DNA from: JAICLK01 sp036489905
Lineage (GTDB): Bacteria; Patescibacteriota; Saccharimonadia; Saccharimonadales; UBA4665
Assembly (NCBI GenBank): GCA_036489905.1
Contig: DASXEX010000037.1
Location: 1 to 36,309, forward strand
Direction: 5' to 3'
DNA length: 36,309 nt
Positions within the stretch are counted from its first letter, which is position 1. Every line of letters begins with the position of its first letter. Made by a program: the position numbers and the translations under genes. Positions 15,577 through 22,634 of this stretch are shown piece by piece. Under the pieces are notes generated by a model. It was not told where the DNA came from and ran no database searches. It worked only from the letters and a program-made list of their open reading frames with translations.

Positions 15577-16001
15577 GACGCTTGCTCCTTTTTGCCAGAT
15601 GAGACAACTCTACGGTTTTTCTCATCGCGCGGGGCGTCGGAATAAATTCGCCGCTCCGGCTGCTCTTTTCCCCTACCCGTTTTGTCAGCAGTCTTAGATG
15701 CGGTGTGTTCTTTCGATTCGGTAATTTCTGCGAGCGGGTTGTCGGATTCGACGTGCTTGACGCCAGCCTTCTGTACGATTTGCTGCAATTTGAAATGCTT
15801 ACGTGCGCTGATTGGCCGCGTTTCGATGATCACGACTTTGTCACCTTCGGTGGCCTCATTTTTTTCGTCGTGCGCCATGAAGCGCTTCGTCACGGTGTAT
15901 TGCTTGCGGTATAACGGGTGCGTCAGGCGGACGTGCTCGGCCACGACAATGGTTTTGTCGGTTTTTTTCGAGGCCACGATACCGGTAATCATTTTGGCCA
16001 T
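15573..16001 (-). CDS. rpsQ: 30S ribosomal protein S17 with repeat-derived C-terminal tail
   Basis: The first ~80 residues are S17 (ITGIVASKKTDKTIVVAEHV, HPLYRKQYTVTKRF, DKVVIIETRPISARKHFKL), a 5'-domain 16S rRNA binder. The protein continues to 142 residues, against the usual 80-90. The extra tail includes about 25 residues encoded by one copy of the dispersed palindromic repeat (15599-15673), containing KEQPERR and PRDEKNRR. The tail remains in frame and ends in an ATGA overlap with rplN. It is charged and probably disordered; a function for the tail is unknown. Confidence 0.95.
   Translation of the reverse strand: MAKMITGIVASKKTDKTIVVAEHVRLTHPLYRKQYTVTKRFMAHDEKNEATEGDKVVIIETRPISARKHFKLQQIVQKAGVKHVESDNPLAEITESKEHTASKTADKTGRGKEQPERRIYSDAPRDEKNRRVVSSGKKEQAS
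15599..15673 (-). repeat. palindromic repeat copy 5, inside rpsQ
   Basis: Member of the five-copy family, read here within the S17 coding sequence. It keeps the leading GGGAAAAGAGCAGCC and the GCGCGATGAGAAAAACCG block, but its first stem is degenerate and 2 nt longer than in the rplC/rplD copy. Its second hairpin is also partly disrupted (GTAGAGTTG in place of GTAGGTTTG). The damage to both stems suggests the oldest or least RNA-constrained copy. Confidence 0.85.
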
Positions 16002-16201
16002 CAGTTTGTCTCCTTCATTAATTGCTCGCTGAGCACGGTTAGCATGCGAGCTAAATCTTTGCGCTTGCCGCGGACTTGGCGAACGTTTTGAACTTCGTTC
16101 AGGGCAGTGCGGCGCTTTAGCTCAGCGATTTCTTCACGCAATTTGGTGCTTTCGCTCGTGAGTTCTTCGGTCGAAAGCTTGCGGATTTCTACGATTTTCA
16201 T
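16001..16201 (-). CDS. rpmC: 50S ribosomal protein L29
   Basis: A 66-residue helical L29 near the polypeptide exit tunnel: MKIVEIRKLSTEEL, LREEIAELKRRTALNEVQN and VRGKRKDLARMLTVL. The ATG at 16201 is preferred over an in-frame TTG at 16210 because AGGAGG lies 10 nt before the ATG and only 1 nt before the TTG. It overlaps the rpsQ start by 1 nt. Confidence 0.96.
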   Translation of the reverse strand: MKIVEIRKLSTEELTSESTKLREEIAELKRRTALNEVQNVRQVRGKRKDLARMLTVLSEQLMKETN

Positions 16202-16206
16202 GATGT

Positions 16207-16620
16207 TCAAGCCTCCTCTCTCACCAAGAACTTGGTTTTAACCGGCAATTTGTGAGCTGCGAGGCGCATAGCTTCGCGGGCGATTTCTTCAGTGACGCCG
16301 CGCATTTCGAACAGGATGGTGCCGGTGTGGATTTTGGCGACGAAAAATTCCGGATTGCCCTTGCCGCTGCCCATTTTCACGTCTTGCGGTTTGCGCGTTA
16401 CTGGCGTGTGCGGGAAAACGCGGATCCAAATTTTGCCGCCGCGCTTGATGTAGCGCGTCATAGCCTGGCGGGCGGCCTCGATTTGACGGCTCGTAATGCG
16501 CTCATTGCCTTGGGCTTGCAGCGCAAAATCACCAAACGCGATGTAATTGCCGCTCGTGGCTACGCCGCGGATCTTGCCCTTGCGCACTTTGCGGAATTTT
16601 GTCCGCTTCGGGAGTAACAT
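16207..16620 (-). CDS. rplP: 50S ribosomal protein L16
   Basis: A 137-residue L16, important for A-site tRNA positioning. MLLPKRTKFRKVRKGKIRG, ITSRQIEAARQAMTRYIKRGG, WIRVFPHTPVTRKP and GSGKGNPEFFVAKI are diagnostic. The open frame extends 12 codons further, but the conserved start is ATG 16620. It follows by 1 nt the stop of the repeat-borne micro-ORF, whose end contains the Shine-Dalgarno GGAGAGG. Confidence 0.97.
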   Translation of the reverse strand: MLLPKRTKFRKVRKGKIRGVATSGNYIAFGDFALQAQGNERITSRQIEAARQAMTRYIKRGGKIWIRVFPHTPVTRKPQDVKMGSGKGNPEFFVAKIHTGTILFEMRGVTEEIAREAMRLAAHKLPVKTKFLVREEA

Positions 16621-16621
16621 G

Positions 16622-16744
16622 CTACTGCACCTCTCCAATGTACGGAAATGAGACAAACCTAACGGTTTTTCTCATCGCGCGGCGCATCGAAGTAAATTCG
16701 TCGCTCCGGCTGCTCTTTTCCCTTAAAATTGCCAGAAGTGTCAT
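16622..16744 (-). CDS. repeat-borne micro-ORF filling the rpsC-rplP gap (40 aa)
   Basis: A 40-codon frame starts at ATG 16744, overlapping the rpsC stop as ATGA, and ends with TAG 1 nt before the rplP ATG. It runs through repeat copy 4. The product contains LREKSSRS early and RKTVRFVSF later; a 1-nt length change in the repeat moves it off the RDEKNRR frame used by the other copies. It has no recognised domain. It may serve only to keep ribosomes moving across a structured gap. Expression is inferred from the coupling geometry. Confidence 0.5.
   Translation of the reverse strand: MTLLAILREKSSRSDEFTSMRRAMRKTVRFVSFPYIGEVQ
16648..16723 (-). repeat. palindromic repeat copy 4, between rpsC and rplP
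   Basis: On the minus strand: AGGGAAAAGAGCAGCCGG, an imperfect palindrome around GAATTTACTTC, then GCGCGATGAGAAAAACC, a short loop, and GGTTTGTCTCAT. The second hairpin (ATGAGA/TCTCAT and AAACC/GGTTT) is perfect except for one internal mismatch. Confidence 0.9.
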
Positions 16745-17373
16745 GTCACTTCTCCTTTATAAATCCAAACTTTCACACCGATGATGCCGGCGCCCGGCCA
16801 GCGCGCACCGACATGTGCGTAATCAATGTCAGCTCGCAGAGTGTGCAATGGCACGCTGCCTTGCACTTCTTTTTCGCGGCGCGACATTTCGGCGCCGTTC
16901 AGTCGGCCTGCAACTTCGATACGAACACCTTTGGCACCGGCACGCATGGTAGCGGCTGCCGACGATTTGACCGCGCGGCGGAAACTCATGCGGCGCTCAA
17001 GCTGGTGCGCTATGTTCTCGGCCACGAGCTTCGCGTACAGCTCTGGCTTCTTAACTTCTTCGATATTGATACGAGCCGGCACGCCGTAAATTTTCTCAAC
17101 CGCAACTTTGAGCTCCTGCGCGCCCGAGCCGCCGCGGCCAATCACAACGCCGGCTTTGGCGGTCATAATAGTTACGGTCACGAGGTTTGGCGAGCGCTCG
17201 ATGTCAACTTTGTTGATAGCCGCACGGCTGCCAAGCTTGTCAGCAATCAATTTTCGCGTCGCCAAATCGTCGCGCAAATACTTGGCGTATTCGCGCTTGT
17301 CCACGAACCACTTGCTGCGCCAATCTTTGTTGACTTGCAGCCGCATCGAAATCGGATTAACTTTCTGACCCAT
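16741..17373 (-). CDS. rpsC: 30S ribosomal protein S3
   Basis: A 210-residue S3, part of the mRNA entry channel and helicase. GQKVNPISMRLQVNKDWRSKWF at the start, the KH-domain loop VVIGRGGSGAQEL, and the C-terminal GRLNGAEMSRREKEVQGSVPLHTLRADIDY are typical. It overlaps rplV by 1 nt upstream and the micro-ORF downstream by 4 nt, so the usual direct rpsC-rplP junction is split by a repeat. Confidence 0.97.
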   Translation of the reverse strand: MGQKVNPISMRLQVNKDWRSKWFVDKREYAKYLRDDLATRKLIADKLGSRAAINKVDIERSPNLVTVTIMTAKAGVVIGRGGSGAQELKVAVEKIYGVPARINIEEVKKPELYAKLVAENIAHQLERRMSFRRAVKSSAAATMRAGAKGVRIEVAGRLNGAEMSRREKEVQGSVPLHTLRADIDYAHVGARWPGAGIIGVKVWIYKGEVT

Positions 17374-17753
17374 TACTTTGACTCCTCGGATTTTTTAGCA
17401 GCCGGTTTTTTGGCGACGCGCTGTTCGCCGTCGACAACTACGCGGATGTGCGAAGTTTTCTTCTGGAACGGCAAGGCGCGGCCGTGAGCGGCCGGTTTGT
17501 AACGCTTCAGGCGCGGGCCAGGTGTAACGCTGATTTCGGTAATGTGCAAGGTATCCGGCTTGAAGTTGTGGTTGTGCTCGGCATTTGCGCGGGCGCTCTG
17601 CACGGCTTTTTTAACAGCGGTTGCCGAACGGCGCGGCGTGTGCTGCAAAATTACCAGTGCGTCATCCACGCTGCGGCCGCGCACCAGAGAAGCTACCACG
17701 CCGACTTTGCGCGGGCTCATGCGAACTCCCTTAGCGATTGCCTGTACTGCCAT
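17373..17753 (-). CDS. rplV: 50S ribosomal protein L22
   Basis: A 126-residue L22, lining the exit tunnel. Motifs: RMSPRKVGVVASLVRG, RRSATAVKKAVQSARANAEHN, and GPRLKRYKPAAHGRALPFQKKTSHI. A short Lys/Ala/Ser tail follows. The open frame extends 60 codons upstream inside rpsS, but the homologous start is ATG 17753, overlapping the rpsS stop by 1 nt. Confidence 0.97.
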   Translation of the reverse strand: MAVQAIAKGVRMSPRKVGVVASLVRGRSVDDALVILQHTPRRSATAVKKAVQSARANAEHNHNFKPDTLHITEISVTPGPRLKRYKPAAHGRALPFQKKTSHIRVVVDGEQRVAKKPAAKKSEESK

Positions 17754-18028
17754 TATTTCTTGCCTTTCGCGAGTTTGCCGCCGTGGCTGCGGAATTTGCG
17801 GGTCGGCGAAAACTCGCCGAGCTTGTGTCCAACCATGTTTTCGGTCACGAACACCGGCACATGGACTTTGCCATTGTGCACGGCGAACGTGTGGCCGACA
17901 AATTCCGGCGCAATGGTCGAAGCCCGCGCCCATGTCTTAATAATGGTGCGATCCTCGGCCGCGAGTACCGCCACTTTCTTGGAAAGCTTCGGGTCAATAA
18001 ACGGTCCTTTTTTCAGCGAACGACTCAT
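17753..18028 (-). CDS. rpsS: 30S ribosomal protein S19
   Basis: A 91-residue S19 of the 30S head: MSRSLKKGPFIDPKLSKKV, VGHTFAVHNGKVHVPVFVTENMVGHKLGEFSPTRKFRSHGG. Length is normal. Upstream, instead of rplB directly, a 51-aa orphan ORF overlaps the start by 4 nt. Confidence 0.97.
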   Translation of the reverse strand: MSRSLKKGPFIDPKLSKKVAVLAAEDRTIIKTWARASTIAPEFVGHTFAVHNGKVHVPVFVTENMVGHKLGEFSPTRKFRSHGGKLAKGKK

Positions 18029-18180
18029 TCTGATTCTCCTGTAATATTGAAACCGCCGTTTTCAATCCGTTCTCTGCCTACTTCCTGTAATGCGGTAACT
18101 GTCCCATCGCCGAGTGTAACCGTGCCATTTTCTGGGTCGTCAGTGACGAGAATTGAACCAAAACCTAATCTTCCTCTCAT
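18025..18180 (-). CDS. 51-aa orphan ORF between rplB and rpsS
   Basis: ATG at 18180, TGA overlapping the rpsS ATG (ATGA). It begins MRGRLGFGSILVTDDPENG, continues with a DGTVTALQEVGRER segment and ends in NITGESE. The composition is acidic with a beta-strand-like VTLGDGTVTAL centre. AGAGGAAA, part of the rplB end, serves as a Shine-Dalgarno site. It contains no copy of the palindromic repeat. No known family was recognised. The tight coupling on both sides is the main reason to believe it is translated. Confidence 0.6.
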   Translation of the reverse strand: MRGRLGFGSILVTDDPENGTVTLGDGTVTALQEVGRERIENGGFNITGESE

Positions 18181-18183
18181 GGT

Positions 18184-19020
18184 TTATTTCCTCTTGGCCG
18201 CGTGGCGGCTTCTTACGATGAACTTGGTGGTGGATTTACGGCTGCGGGTTTTGTAGCCCAGGGTTTTCTGGCCCCAAGGCGTGCGCGGGTCTTTGCCGGT
18301 GCCGTGGCGTCCGCCGTCACCACCACCGTGTGGGTGATCGGCTGCGGCCATGACAACACCGCGAACACTTGGGCGAATGCCTTTGTGGCGGCTGCGGCCG
18401 GCTTTGCCGAGCTTGATATTCTGATGTTGCTCGTTGCCCAAAACGCCGAGGCTAGCCGTGCATTCGACATTAATCATACGGACTTCGCCGCTGGGCAAGC
18501 GGACTTGCGCATAGGCGTCTTCTTTGGCCATCAGCTGCGCGCTGTTGCCGGCTGAGCGGACCATTTGCGCGCCGCGGCCAGGCTGGAGCTCGATAGCGTG
18601 GATGGTGCTGCCAACCGGAATATTTTTCAGCGGCAAGCGGTTGCCGTTTTCGATTGGCGCTTCTTCGCCCGAGCTGATTTTCTGGCCGACTTTCATGTTT
18701 GCCACCGCCAAAATGTAATGGTACGTGCCGTTCGGTTCTTTGATGCGTGCGACGCGGGCCGAGCGGTTCGGGTCGTATTCGATGTGTTCGACAATTGCGG
18801 TTGTGCCGGACGCCAACTTGAAATTGACGAGCCGATAAAATTTGCGTGCGCCGCCACCTTGATGCCGCGTTGTGATGCGGCCTTGGTTGTTGCGGCCGTT
18901 GCCACGGCGTTTCGGTGCAAGCAAACTGCGCAACGGCTTTTTGGTCGTAATCATGCTCGTGTCCTGGCTCGTCATGCCGCGCCGCGCCGGAGTTGTCGGT
19001 TTATAAGCTTTGACCGCCAT
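18184..19020 (-). CDS. rplB: 50S ribosomal protein L2
   Basis: A 278-residue L2, needed for subunit association and the peptidyl transferase region. KAYKPTTPARRGMTSQD at the N-terminus, GRNNQGRITTRHQGGGARKFYR, and the conserved ADHPHGGGDGGRHG with TPWGQKTLGYKTR near the C-terminus. The conserved histidine loop is intact. The ATG at 19020 shares its first base with the stop of the upstream micro-ORF. Confidence 0.97.
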   Translation of the reverse strand: MAVKAYKPTTPARRGMTSQDTSMITTKKPLRSLLAPKRRGNGRNNQGRITTRHQGGGARKFYRLVNFKLASGTTAIVEHIEYDPNRSARVARIKEPNGTYHYILAVANMKVGQKISSGEEAPIENGNRLPLKNIPVGSTIHAIELQPGRGAQMVRSAGNSAQLMAKEDAYAQVRLPSGEVRMINVECTASLGVLGNEQHQNIKLGKAGRSRHKGIRPSVRGVVMAAADHPHGGGDGGRHGTGKDPRTPWGQKTLGYKTRSRKSTTKFIVRSRHAAKRK

Positions 19021-19127
19021 TATTTGGTCCCCCATGAGACAAACCTACGGTTTTTCTCATCGCGCCGGGCGCCGAAATAAATTCGGCTGCTCTGGCTGCT
19101 CTTTTCCCTCATTAGTCCGGCAATCAT
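19020..19127 (-). CDS. repeat-borne micro-ORF filling the rplW-rplB gap (35 aa)
   Basis: A 35-codon frame begins at ATG 19127, overlapping the rplW stop (ATGA), and ends in TAA overlapping the rplB ATG (TAATG). It passes through repeat copy 3 in the frame giving MREKSSQ and then RRDEKNRRFVS. The same REKSS and RDEKNR segments occur in the rplC/rplD and rpoB/rpoC micro-ORFs. No domain is recognised. It may be a coupling device and not a functional peptide. Confidence 0.5.
   Translation of the reverse strand: MIAGLMREKSSQSSRIYFGARRDEKNRRFVSWGTK
19034..19109 (-). repeat. palindromic repeat copy 3, between rplW and rplB
   Basis: Minus strand: GGGAAAAGAGCAGCC, then a palindrome GCCGAA-TTTAT-TTCGGC different in sequence from copies 1 and 2 yet still self-complementary, then the conserved ATGAGAAAAACC-GTA-GGTTTGTCTCAT hairpin. 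Confidence 0.9.
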
Positions 19128-19507
19128 TTCTTGCTCTCCTTTTTGGCGCGTTTTTCAGCGGCTTTTTCCATGAGCTCGGCGGTTTTTTCGCTCTTGGCTT
19201 CGGCTTCTTCGACCGCGGCGAAAATTGGCAGACTGTCACCGCTTTTCAGTGTTACGTAAGCTTTTCGAGTGTCGCTTTGTCTGCCGGGAGTCGCGCGGCC
19301 GCCTTTGCGTATGGTGCGCTTGGCTTTGCCTTTGACGTTCGCCACGTTTACCCTTTCGACGGTCACTTCAAACTGTGCGGTTACGGCGCGGGCGACGCTG
19401 TGCTTGTTCGTACCCTTCGGCACGTCGAACACGTAGACGTTTTGGCTTTGGCTCAAGCCGTACGCTTTTTCGCTCATGCGTGGTTTCAGTGTCAAAGTTT
19501 TGTCCAT
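19124..19507 (-). CDS. rplW: 50S ribosomal protein L23 with charged tail
   Basis: A 127-residue L23 at the exit-tunnel docking site for trigger factor and SRP. The core has LKPRMSEKAYGLSQSQNVYVF, RAVTAQFEVTVERVNVANVKG and KRTIRKGGRATPGRQSDTRKAYVTL. After about residue 95 it continues as a Glu/Lys/Ala-rich, probably helical tail. The ATG at 19507 overlaps the rplD stop by 1 nt. Confidence 0.96.
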   Translation of the reverse strand: MDKTLTLKPRMSEKAYGLSQSQNVYVFDVPKGTNKHSVARAVTAQFEVTVERVNVANVKGKAKRTIRKGGRATPGRQSDTRKAYVTLKSGDSLPIFAAVEEAEAKSEKTAELMEKAAEKRAKKESKK

Positions 19508-20145
19508 TACTTTTCGCCTCCGAGCCATGTGCTGACAACCTTCAACGAGTCTTGCGTAATAACAATCCGGTCGGCGTTGAGCGTGTCGAAAACGTTCACA
19601 TAATTTGCTTGCGTTACCTTTACGTCCTGCAAATTGCGGGCTGCACGATCAAGTTCCTCGGTTTTGTGTTCGACCACGAGCAGGACGCGCTTGCTTGCGT
19701 CAATTTTTGCGAGCAATTTCACGAGCTCAGCGGTTTTGGCTTCTTTGAGCTTGATGTTTTCGATGACCGTGATTTTATTGTCATCTGCGGCAAGGCTGAG
19801 GGCTTGGCGAATAGCCAGGCGCTTGGCCTTAACATTGACGCGTTTCGTATAATTTTCTTCGCCGGTAGGACCAAATGTGATGCCACCGCTACGCCAAATT
19901 GGACTGCGAGTGGAGCCGACACGCGCGCGGCCGGTGCCTTTTTGCTTCCAAGGTTTTTTGCCGCCGCCACGAACCAGGCCGCGGGTTTTCGTGGTTGCCA
20001 GATTTTCGCGGCCATTCGCCAGATATGCTGTATACGCGAGCTTGAGAAGTTCGTGGTTTTCGGGCGCAACGCCAAAGACGGCCTTATCGAGTTTGGCGGG
20101 TGTGGTAGCTTTCGTGCCGGTCTTGGTATACGTCGGAACCGCCAT
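19507..20145 (-). CDS. rplD: 50S ribosomal protein L4
   Basis: A 212-residue L4, tunnel-lining and, in E. coli, the autoregulator of the S10 operon. The tunnel loop KTRGLVRGGGKKPWKQKGTGRARVGSTRSPIWRSGG is intact, read in two blocks around residues 54-90. The Shine-Dalgarno AAGGAG and the shared TAATG lie at the end of the upstream micro-ORF. Confidence 0.97.
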   Translation of the reverse strand: MAVPTYTKTGTKATTPAKLDKAVFGVAPENHELLKLAYTAYLANGRENLATTKTRGLVRGGGKKPWKQKGTGRARVGSTRSPIWRSGGITFGPTGEENYTKRVNVKAKRLAIRQALSLAADDNKITVIENIKLKEAKTAELVKLLAKIDASKRVLLVVEHKTEELDRAARNLQDVKVTQANYVNVFDTLNADRIVITQDSLKVVSTWLGGEK

Positions 20146-20267
20146 TATTTCGTCTCCTTAACCCAACATGAGACAAACCTACGGTTTTTCTCATCGCGCG
20201 GAACGCGAAGTGAATTCGCGTTCCGGCTGCTCTTTTCCCTAGCCAGTCTGGCAATTTCAGCGACCAT
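20145..20267 (-). CDS. repeat-borne micro-ORF filling the rplC-rplD gap (40 aa)
   Basis: A 40-codon frame starts at ATG 20267 and ends in TAA at 20145, sharing one base with each neighbour (TAATG at both ends). It passes through repeat copy 2 and encodes LAREKSSRNANSLR followed by VPRDEKNRRFVS. The peptide is strongly basic. It carries the Shine-Dalgarno site of rplD near its end. No known family. Translation is inferred from the geometry. Confidence 0.5.
   Translation of the reverse strand: MVAEIARLAREKSSRNANSLRVPRDEKNRRFVSCWVKETK
20168..20240 (-). repeat. palindromic repeat copy 2, between rplC and rplD
   Basis: Minus strand: GGGAAAAGAGCAGCC, perfect 10-bp stem GGAACGCGAA/TTCGCGTTCC with loop TTCAC, then GCGCG and the second hairpin ATGAGAAAAACC-GTA-GGTTTGTCTCAT. 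Copy 1 differs in this stem by a matched G-C for A-T exchange. Confidence 0.93.
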
Positions 20268-20887
20268 TACACCGCCTCCTTGAGTAAAACAATGCCTTTG
20301 CGCGGGCCGGGCACAGCGCCGGTGACGCCGATGACATTATTCTCGACATCAACCAATGCGATTTTCAAATGCTTGACCGTCACCCGTTCGTCACCCATTT
20401 GGCCAGCCATTTTCTTGCCCTTGAAAATATGCTGCGGGTACATTGAACCGATGGAGCCGGGCTTGCGGGTGTTGCCCTTGCCGCCGTGCGTTTTGCGCTG
20501 GCGCTCGAAGTTGTGGCGCTTGATGGTGCCGGCCCAGCCTTTGCCCTTGCTTGTGCCAGTCGCGTCGACTTCGTCGCCAACTGAAAAGACCTCGGCGTTG
20601 ATTTTGCTTCCAACTTTGAGGTCTTCGGAGATTTCGCTTGTGCGGAATTCGCGAATAATCTTCGGGAGCATACCGGCGACCTTAAAATGACCTGCTTGGG
20701 CTTTGTTCGTCCGAGCTTCCGAAGTTGTTTCAAATCCGACTTGGATGGCCATATAGCCGTCGCTCTCGGTATTCTTGAGCTGCGTCACGACGTTCGGGCT
20801 GCATGAAAGCAGCGTCACAGCCTGCACCGCACCGTCTTCTGCGATGGTGCTTGTCATGCCGACTTTTCGAGTAATGAGTGCTTTCAT
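20267..20887 (-). CDS. rplC: 50S ribosomal protein L3
   Basis: A 206-residue L3, an early assembly protein near the peptidyl transferase centre. ITRKVGMTSTIAEDG at the start, GWAGTIKRHNFERQRKTHGGKG, and GSMYPQHIFKGKKMAGQMGDERVTV toward the end. It is the first gene of the S10-spc run here, because rpsJ has been moved to the end of the str cluster. A strong promoter lies about 140 nt upstream. Confidence 0.97.
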   Translation of the reverse strand: MKALITRKVGMTSTIAEDGAVQAVTLLSCSPNVVTQLKNTESDGYMAIQVGFETTSEARTNKAQAGHFKVAGMLPKIIREFRTSEISEDLKVGSKINAEVFSVGDEVDATGTSKGKGWAGTIKRHNFERQRKTHGGKGNTRKPGSIGSMYPQHIFKGKKMAGQMGDERVTVKHLKIALVDVENNVIGVTGAVPGPRKGIVLLKEAV

Positions 20888-21028
20888 AGTTGTCTCAATA
20901 TAACGTTATTCTCTCCGCAAATGTGGCGAGCGTGACATAAAAATACTTGGCAGCTGGTGGTTTCTACCTCTGTTATTGGCAGACCTGCTTCAGCACACCA
21001 AGAACCAAAATTTATGAACTACCATCAA
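20888..21028 (-). promoter_or_regulatory. long untranslated leader of rplC
   Basis: About 135 nt of leader separate the predicted start from the rplC ATG. It contains a small palindrome GCAGGTCTGC and complementary blocks (TTGG...CCAA; GGTGTGCTG...CAGCTGCC). Leaders of the S10 operon are sites of L4 autoregulation in E. coli; a similar role here is only a suggestion, since no shared structure could be drawn with certainty. Confidence 0.35.
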
Positions 21029-21058
21029 AGAATAACACGCACAAACAACCCCTGTCAA
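21029..21058 (-). promoter_or_regulatory. promoter of the S10-spc run
   Basis: Minus strand: -35 TTGACA (21053-21058, perfect), 18-nt spacer ending in TGT, -10 TATTCT (21029-21034) with an extended TGn. It lies in a 206-nt gene-free gap upstream of rplC. Confidence 0.75.
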
Positions 21059-21093
21059 CCTGTTGCAAATTCTACTGCGACTTTTTGTATGGA

Positions 21094-21840
21094 TCAGGCC
21101 GGTGCCGGAAAGGTCGCTAGCTGACCAGCGCCTAGTGCTTCACGTATAGTTCGTCGGGCGGCTTCGGATTCAGGCGTGATTATCTCCGTACCGATAGCGC
21201 TGGATGGCGCGTATTCGATCCCGAGTACTTCTGGCCTACCGCGCCAGCTCTGGGCGATAATTTCTGGTAGACGGGGATTTTCACGGACCTGGTGGTCGAC
21301 AATATCTAGCGTAGCACCTACTGCGCTGAGGCTAATGCAGCCAACTTTTTCTACATGGGGCATGTCGATTAATGTGCCATAACGGAAAGTGACATCCTTC
21401 CGGCCGAGAGCCGGATAGGCTGCTTCCAATACCGATCGCGCAGTAAGGAGCGAGTCGGCATCGGAAGTAATATCCTCAAACAAGAATACTCTGCGGGTCG
21501 CGTCGGTTATCGGTAACGAAAGCTGTCCTGCGGCAAGACACATGTTTCGAAAGCTGATTCCTTTCGCCGAAACGGGCATATAATGTATCGCACTGTCTTG
21601 TTGTAGGCTAACTGCATAGCCCACCAGACGGGCATTCGGGTCTAGACCAATGACAATATCGGGATCCGTTTCCTTAATGGCGGCAGCGATGGGTCTGCTG
21701 AAGCGAGGTATTTCACCCACACTGACGGGTAGATCGATGACTGGTGTAGGCATATGGTTTGCTCTGCGGTGTAAATTTAAAATCCGAGGCACACGTTGTT
21801 CTAAGCCGGTACTTTTGTTGCCGCTGGCACAATGAAACAT
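21094..21840 (-). CDS. phosphoribosyltransferase-like protein
   Basis: A 248-residue protein. The segment RVFLFEDITSDADSLLTA (about residues 117-134) resembles the PRPP-binding loop of type I phosphoribosyltransferases, where hydrophobic strands precede Asp-Asp and a Thr-Gly-rich loop; here the loop is altered (E-D and S-D-A-D-S). PDIVIGLDPNARLVGYAV upstream fits the preceding strand-loop. The substrate is unknown. The start at 21840 overlaps the hydrolase gene by 40 nt and has AGGAG 12 nt upstream; ATG 21753 is an alternative. Codon use is less GC-biased than in the ribosomal genes, suggesting a different origin. Confidence 0.5.
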   Translation of the reverse strand: MFHCASGNKSTGLEQRVPRILNLHRRANHMPTPVIDLPVSVGEIPRFSRPIAAAIKETDPDIVIGLDPNARLVGYAVSLQQDSAIHYMPVSAKGISFRNMCLAAGQLSLPITDATRRVFLFEDITSDADSLLTARSVLEAAYPALGRKDVTFRYGTLIDMPHVEKVGCISLSAVGATLDIVDHQVRENPRLPEIIAQSWRGRPEVLGIEYAPSSAIGTEIITPESEAARRTIREALGAGQLATFPAPA

Positions 21841-22589
21841 CTATCCATAGCGCTCCTTACTAACGCCACCGCGGCCTTTCGCGGCCGGCGCAGGAAATGG
21901 TCGCTAATCTCATTACAAATCTCGATCCGTAATGAAGGAATGGCTTGCCTCACAGCTGCTATACCATCAGTCTGATTGCCTAGGCGAGTATCTTCTGCTA
22001 GCAATATAAGTCGTGGCGGCGAATTCCGGTTCTTTGTTTGTGCAGTTTGTAACATCGGTATTTGTCTGTCGAGTGGCGAAACGCCTTTTGATTCATCCAT
22101 AAACCCCTTCGTTACAAGCAGTGGGCGACCGCCCTGGCGGCGGTTACGGATCAGTGCGGCTACACCACCATGCCGAGATCCATAAGCCTTTACAATATCC
22201 CACTCTTCGGTGGTTAAATCATTCGCAATCCCTACGCTGTCGGCTTCAATGCGCTCCGCTGCCGATGTGAAGGCTGGCGTAATTCCTGTGATCTGCGTGG
22301 TGCGGAAATCTATGCCAGCATATGTCGCTACCAACAATCCGAGGGAGTGGGTTAATACATATGATGGCGGCGGATCGAGTTCTGACACGAATTCACTAAC
22401 CTTTCTTCCTTGCTCCGAGATAGGCGGCACAGCCACAGAGGTGTCCGTTACTTCGTTGAGCTGCGGCACATGGACGCGTATGCTGCCGGCGCTAGCCTCA
22501 GCCACTTCGTGCGCCGCTATTATGAATGGATCATTCCCATTAGAACCTAAGCCAGTAATACAGAGGATTTCTGTCCGCTCGCAAGCCAT
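21801..22589 (-). CDS. alpha/beta hydrolase-fold protein
   Basis: A 262-residue protein from ATG 22589. EILCITGLGSNGNDPF near the N-terminus fits the first strand and oxyanion region; LTHSLGLLVATYAG is a nucleophile-elbow-like segment with Ser in H-S-L-G; ISDHFLRRPRKA near the end could supply the histidine. A longer frame using a TTG at 22631 exists, but the hydrolase fold begins right after the ATG. The function may be esterase-like, but no substrate can be given. It shares codon bias and overlap with the phosphoribosyltransferase-like gene, so the two may act together. Confidence 0.6.
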   Translation of the reverse strand: MACERTEILCITGLGSNGNDPFIIAAHEVAEASAGSIRVHVPQLNEVTDTSVAVPPISEQGRKVSEFVSELDPPPSYVLTHSLGLLVATYAGIDFRTTQITGITPAFTSAAERIEADSVGIANDLTTEEWDIVKAYGSRHGGVAALIRNRRQGGRPLLVTKGFMDESKGVSPLDRQIPMLQTAQTKNRNSPPRLILLAEDTRLGNQTDGIAAVRQAIPSLRIEICNEISDHFLRRPRKAAVALVRSAMDRCFIVPAATKVPA

Positions 22590-22634
22590 AAAATTAATTA
22601 GAAATATATCACCTTCTCTGAATTCGTGCAAGGT

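Noticed and set aside
17754..17933. 60-codon N-terminal extension of L22
   Set aside because: It is a shadow of rpsS; the family start is ATG 17753.
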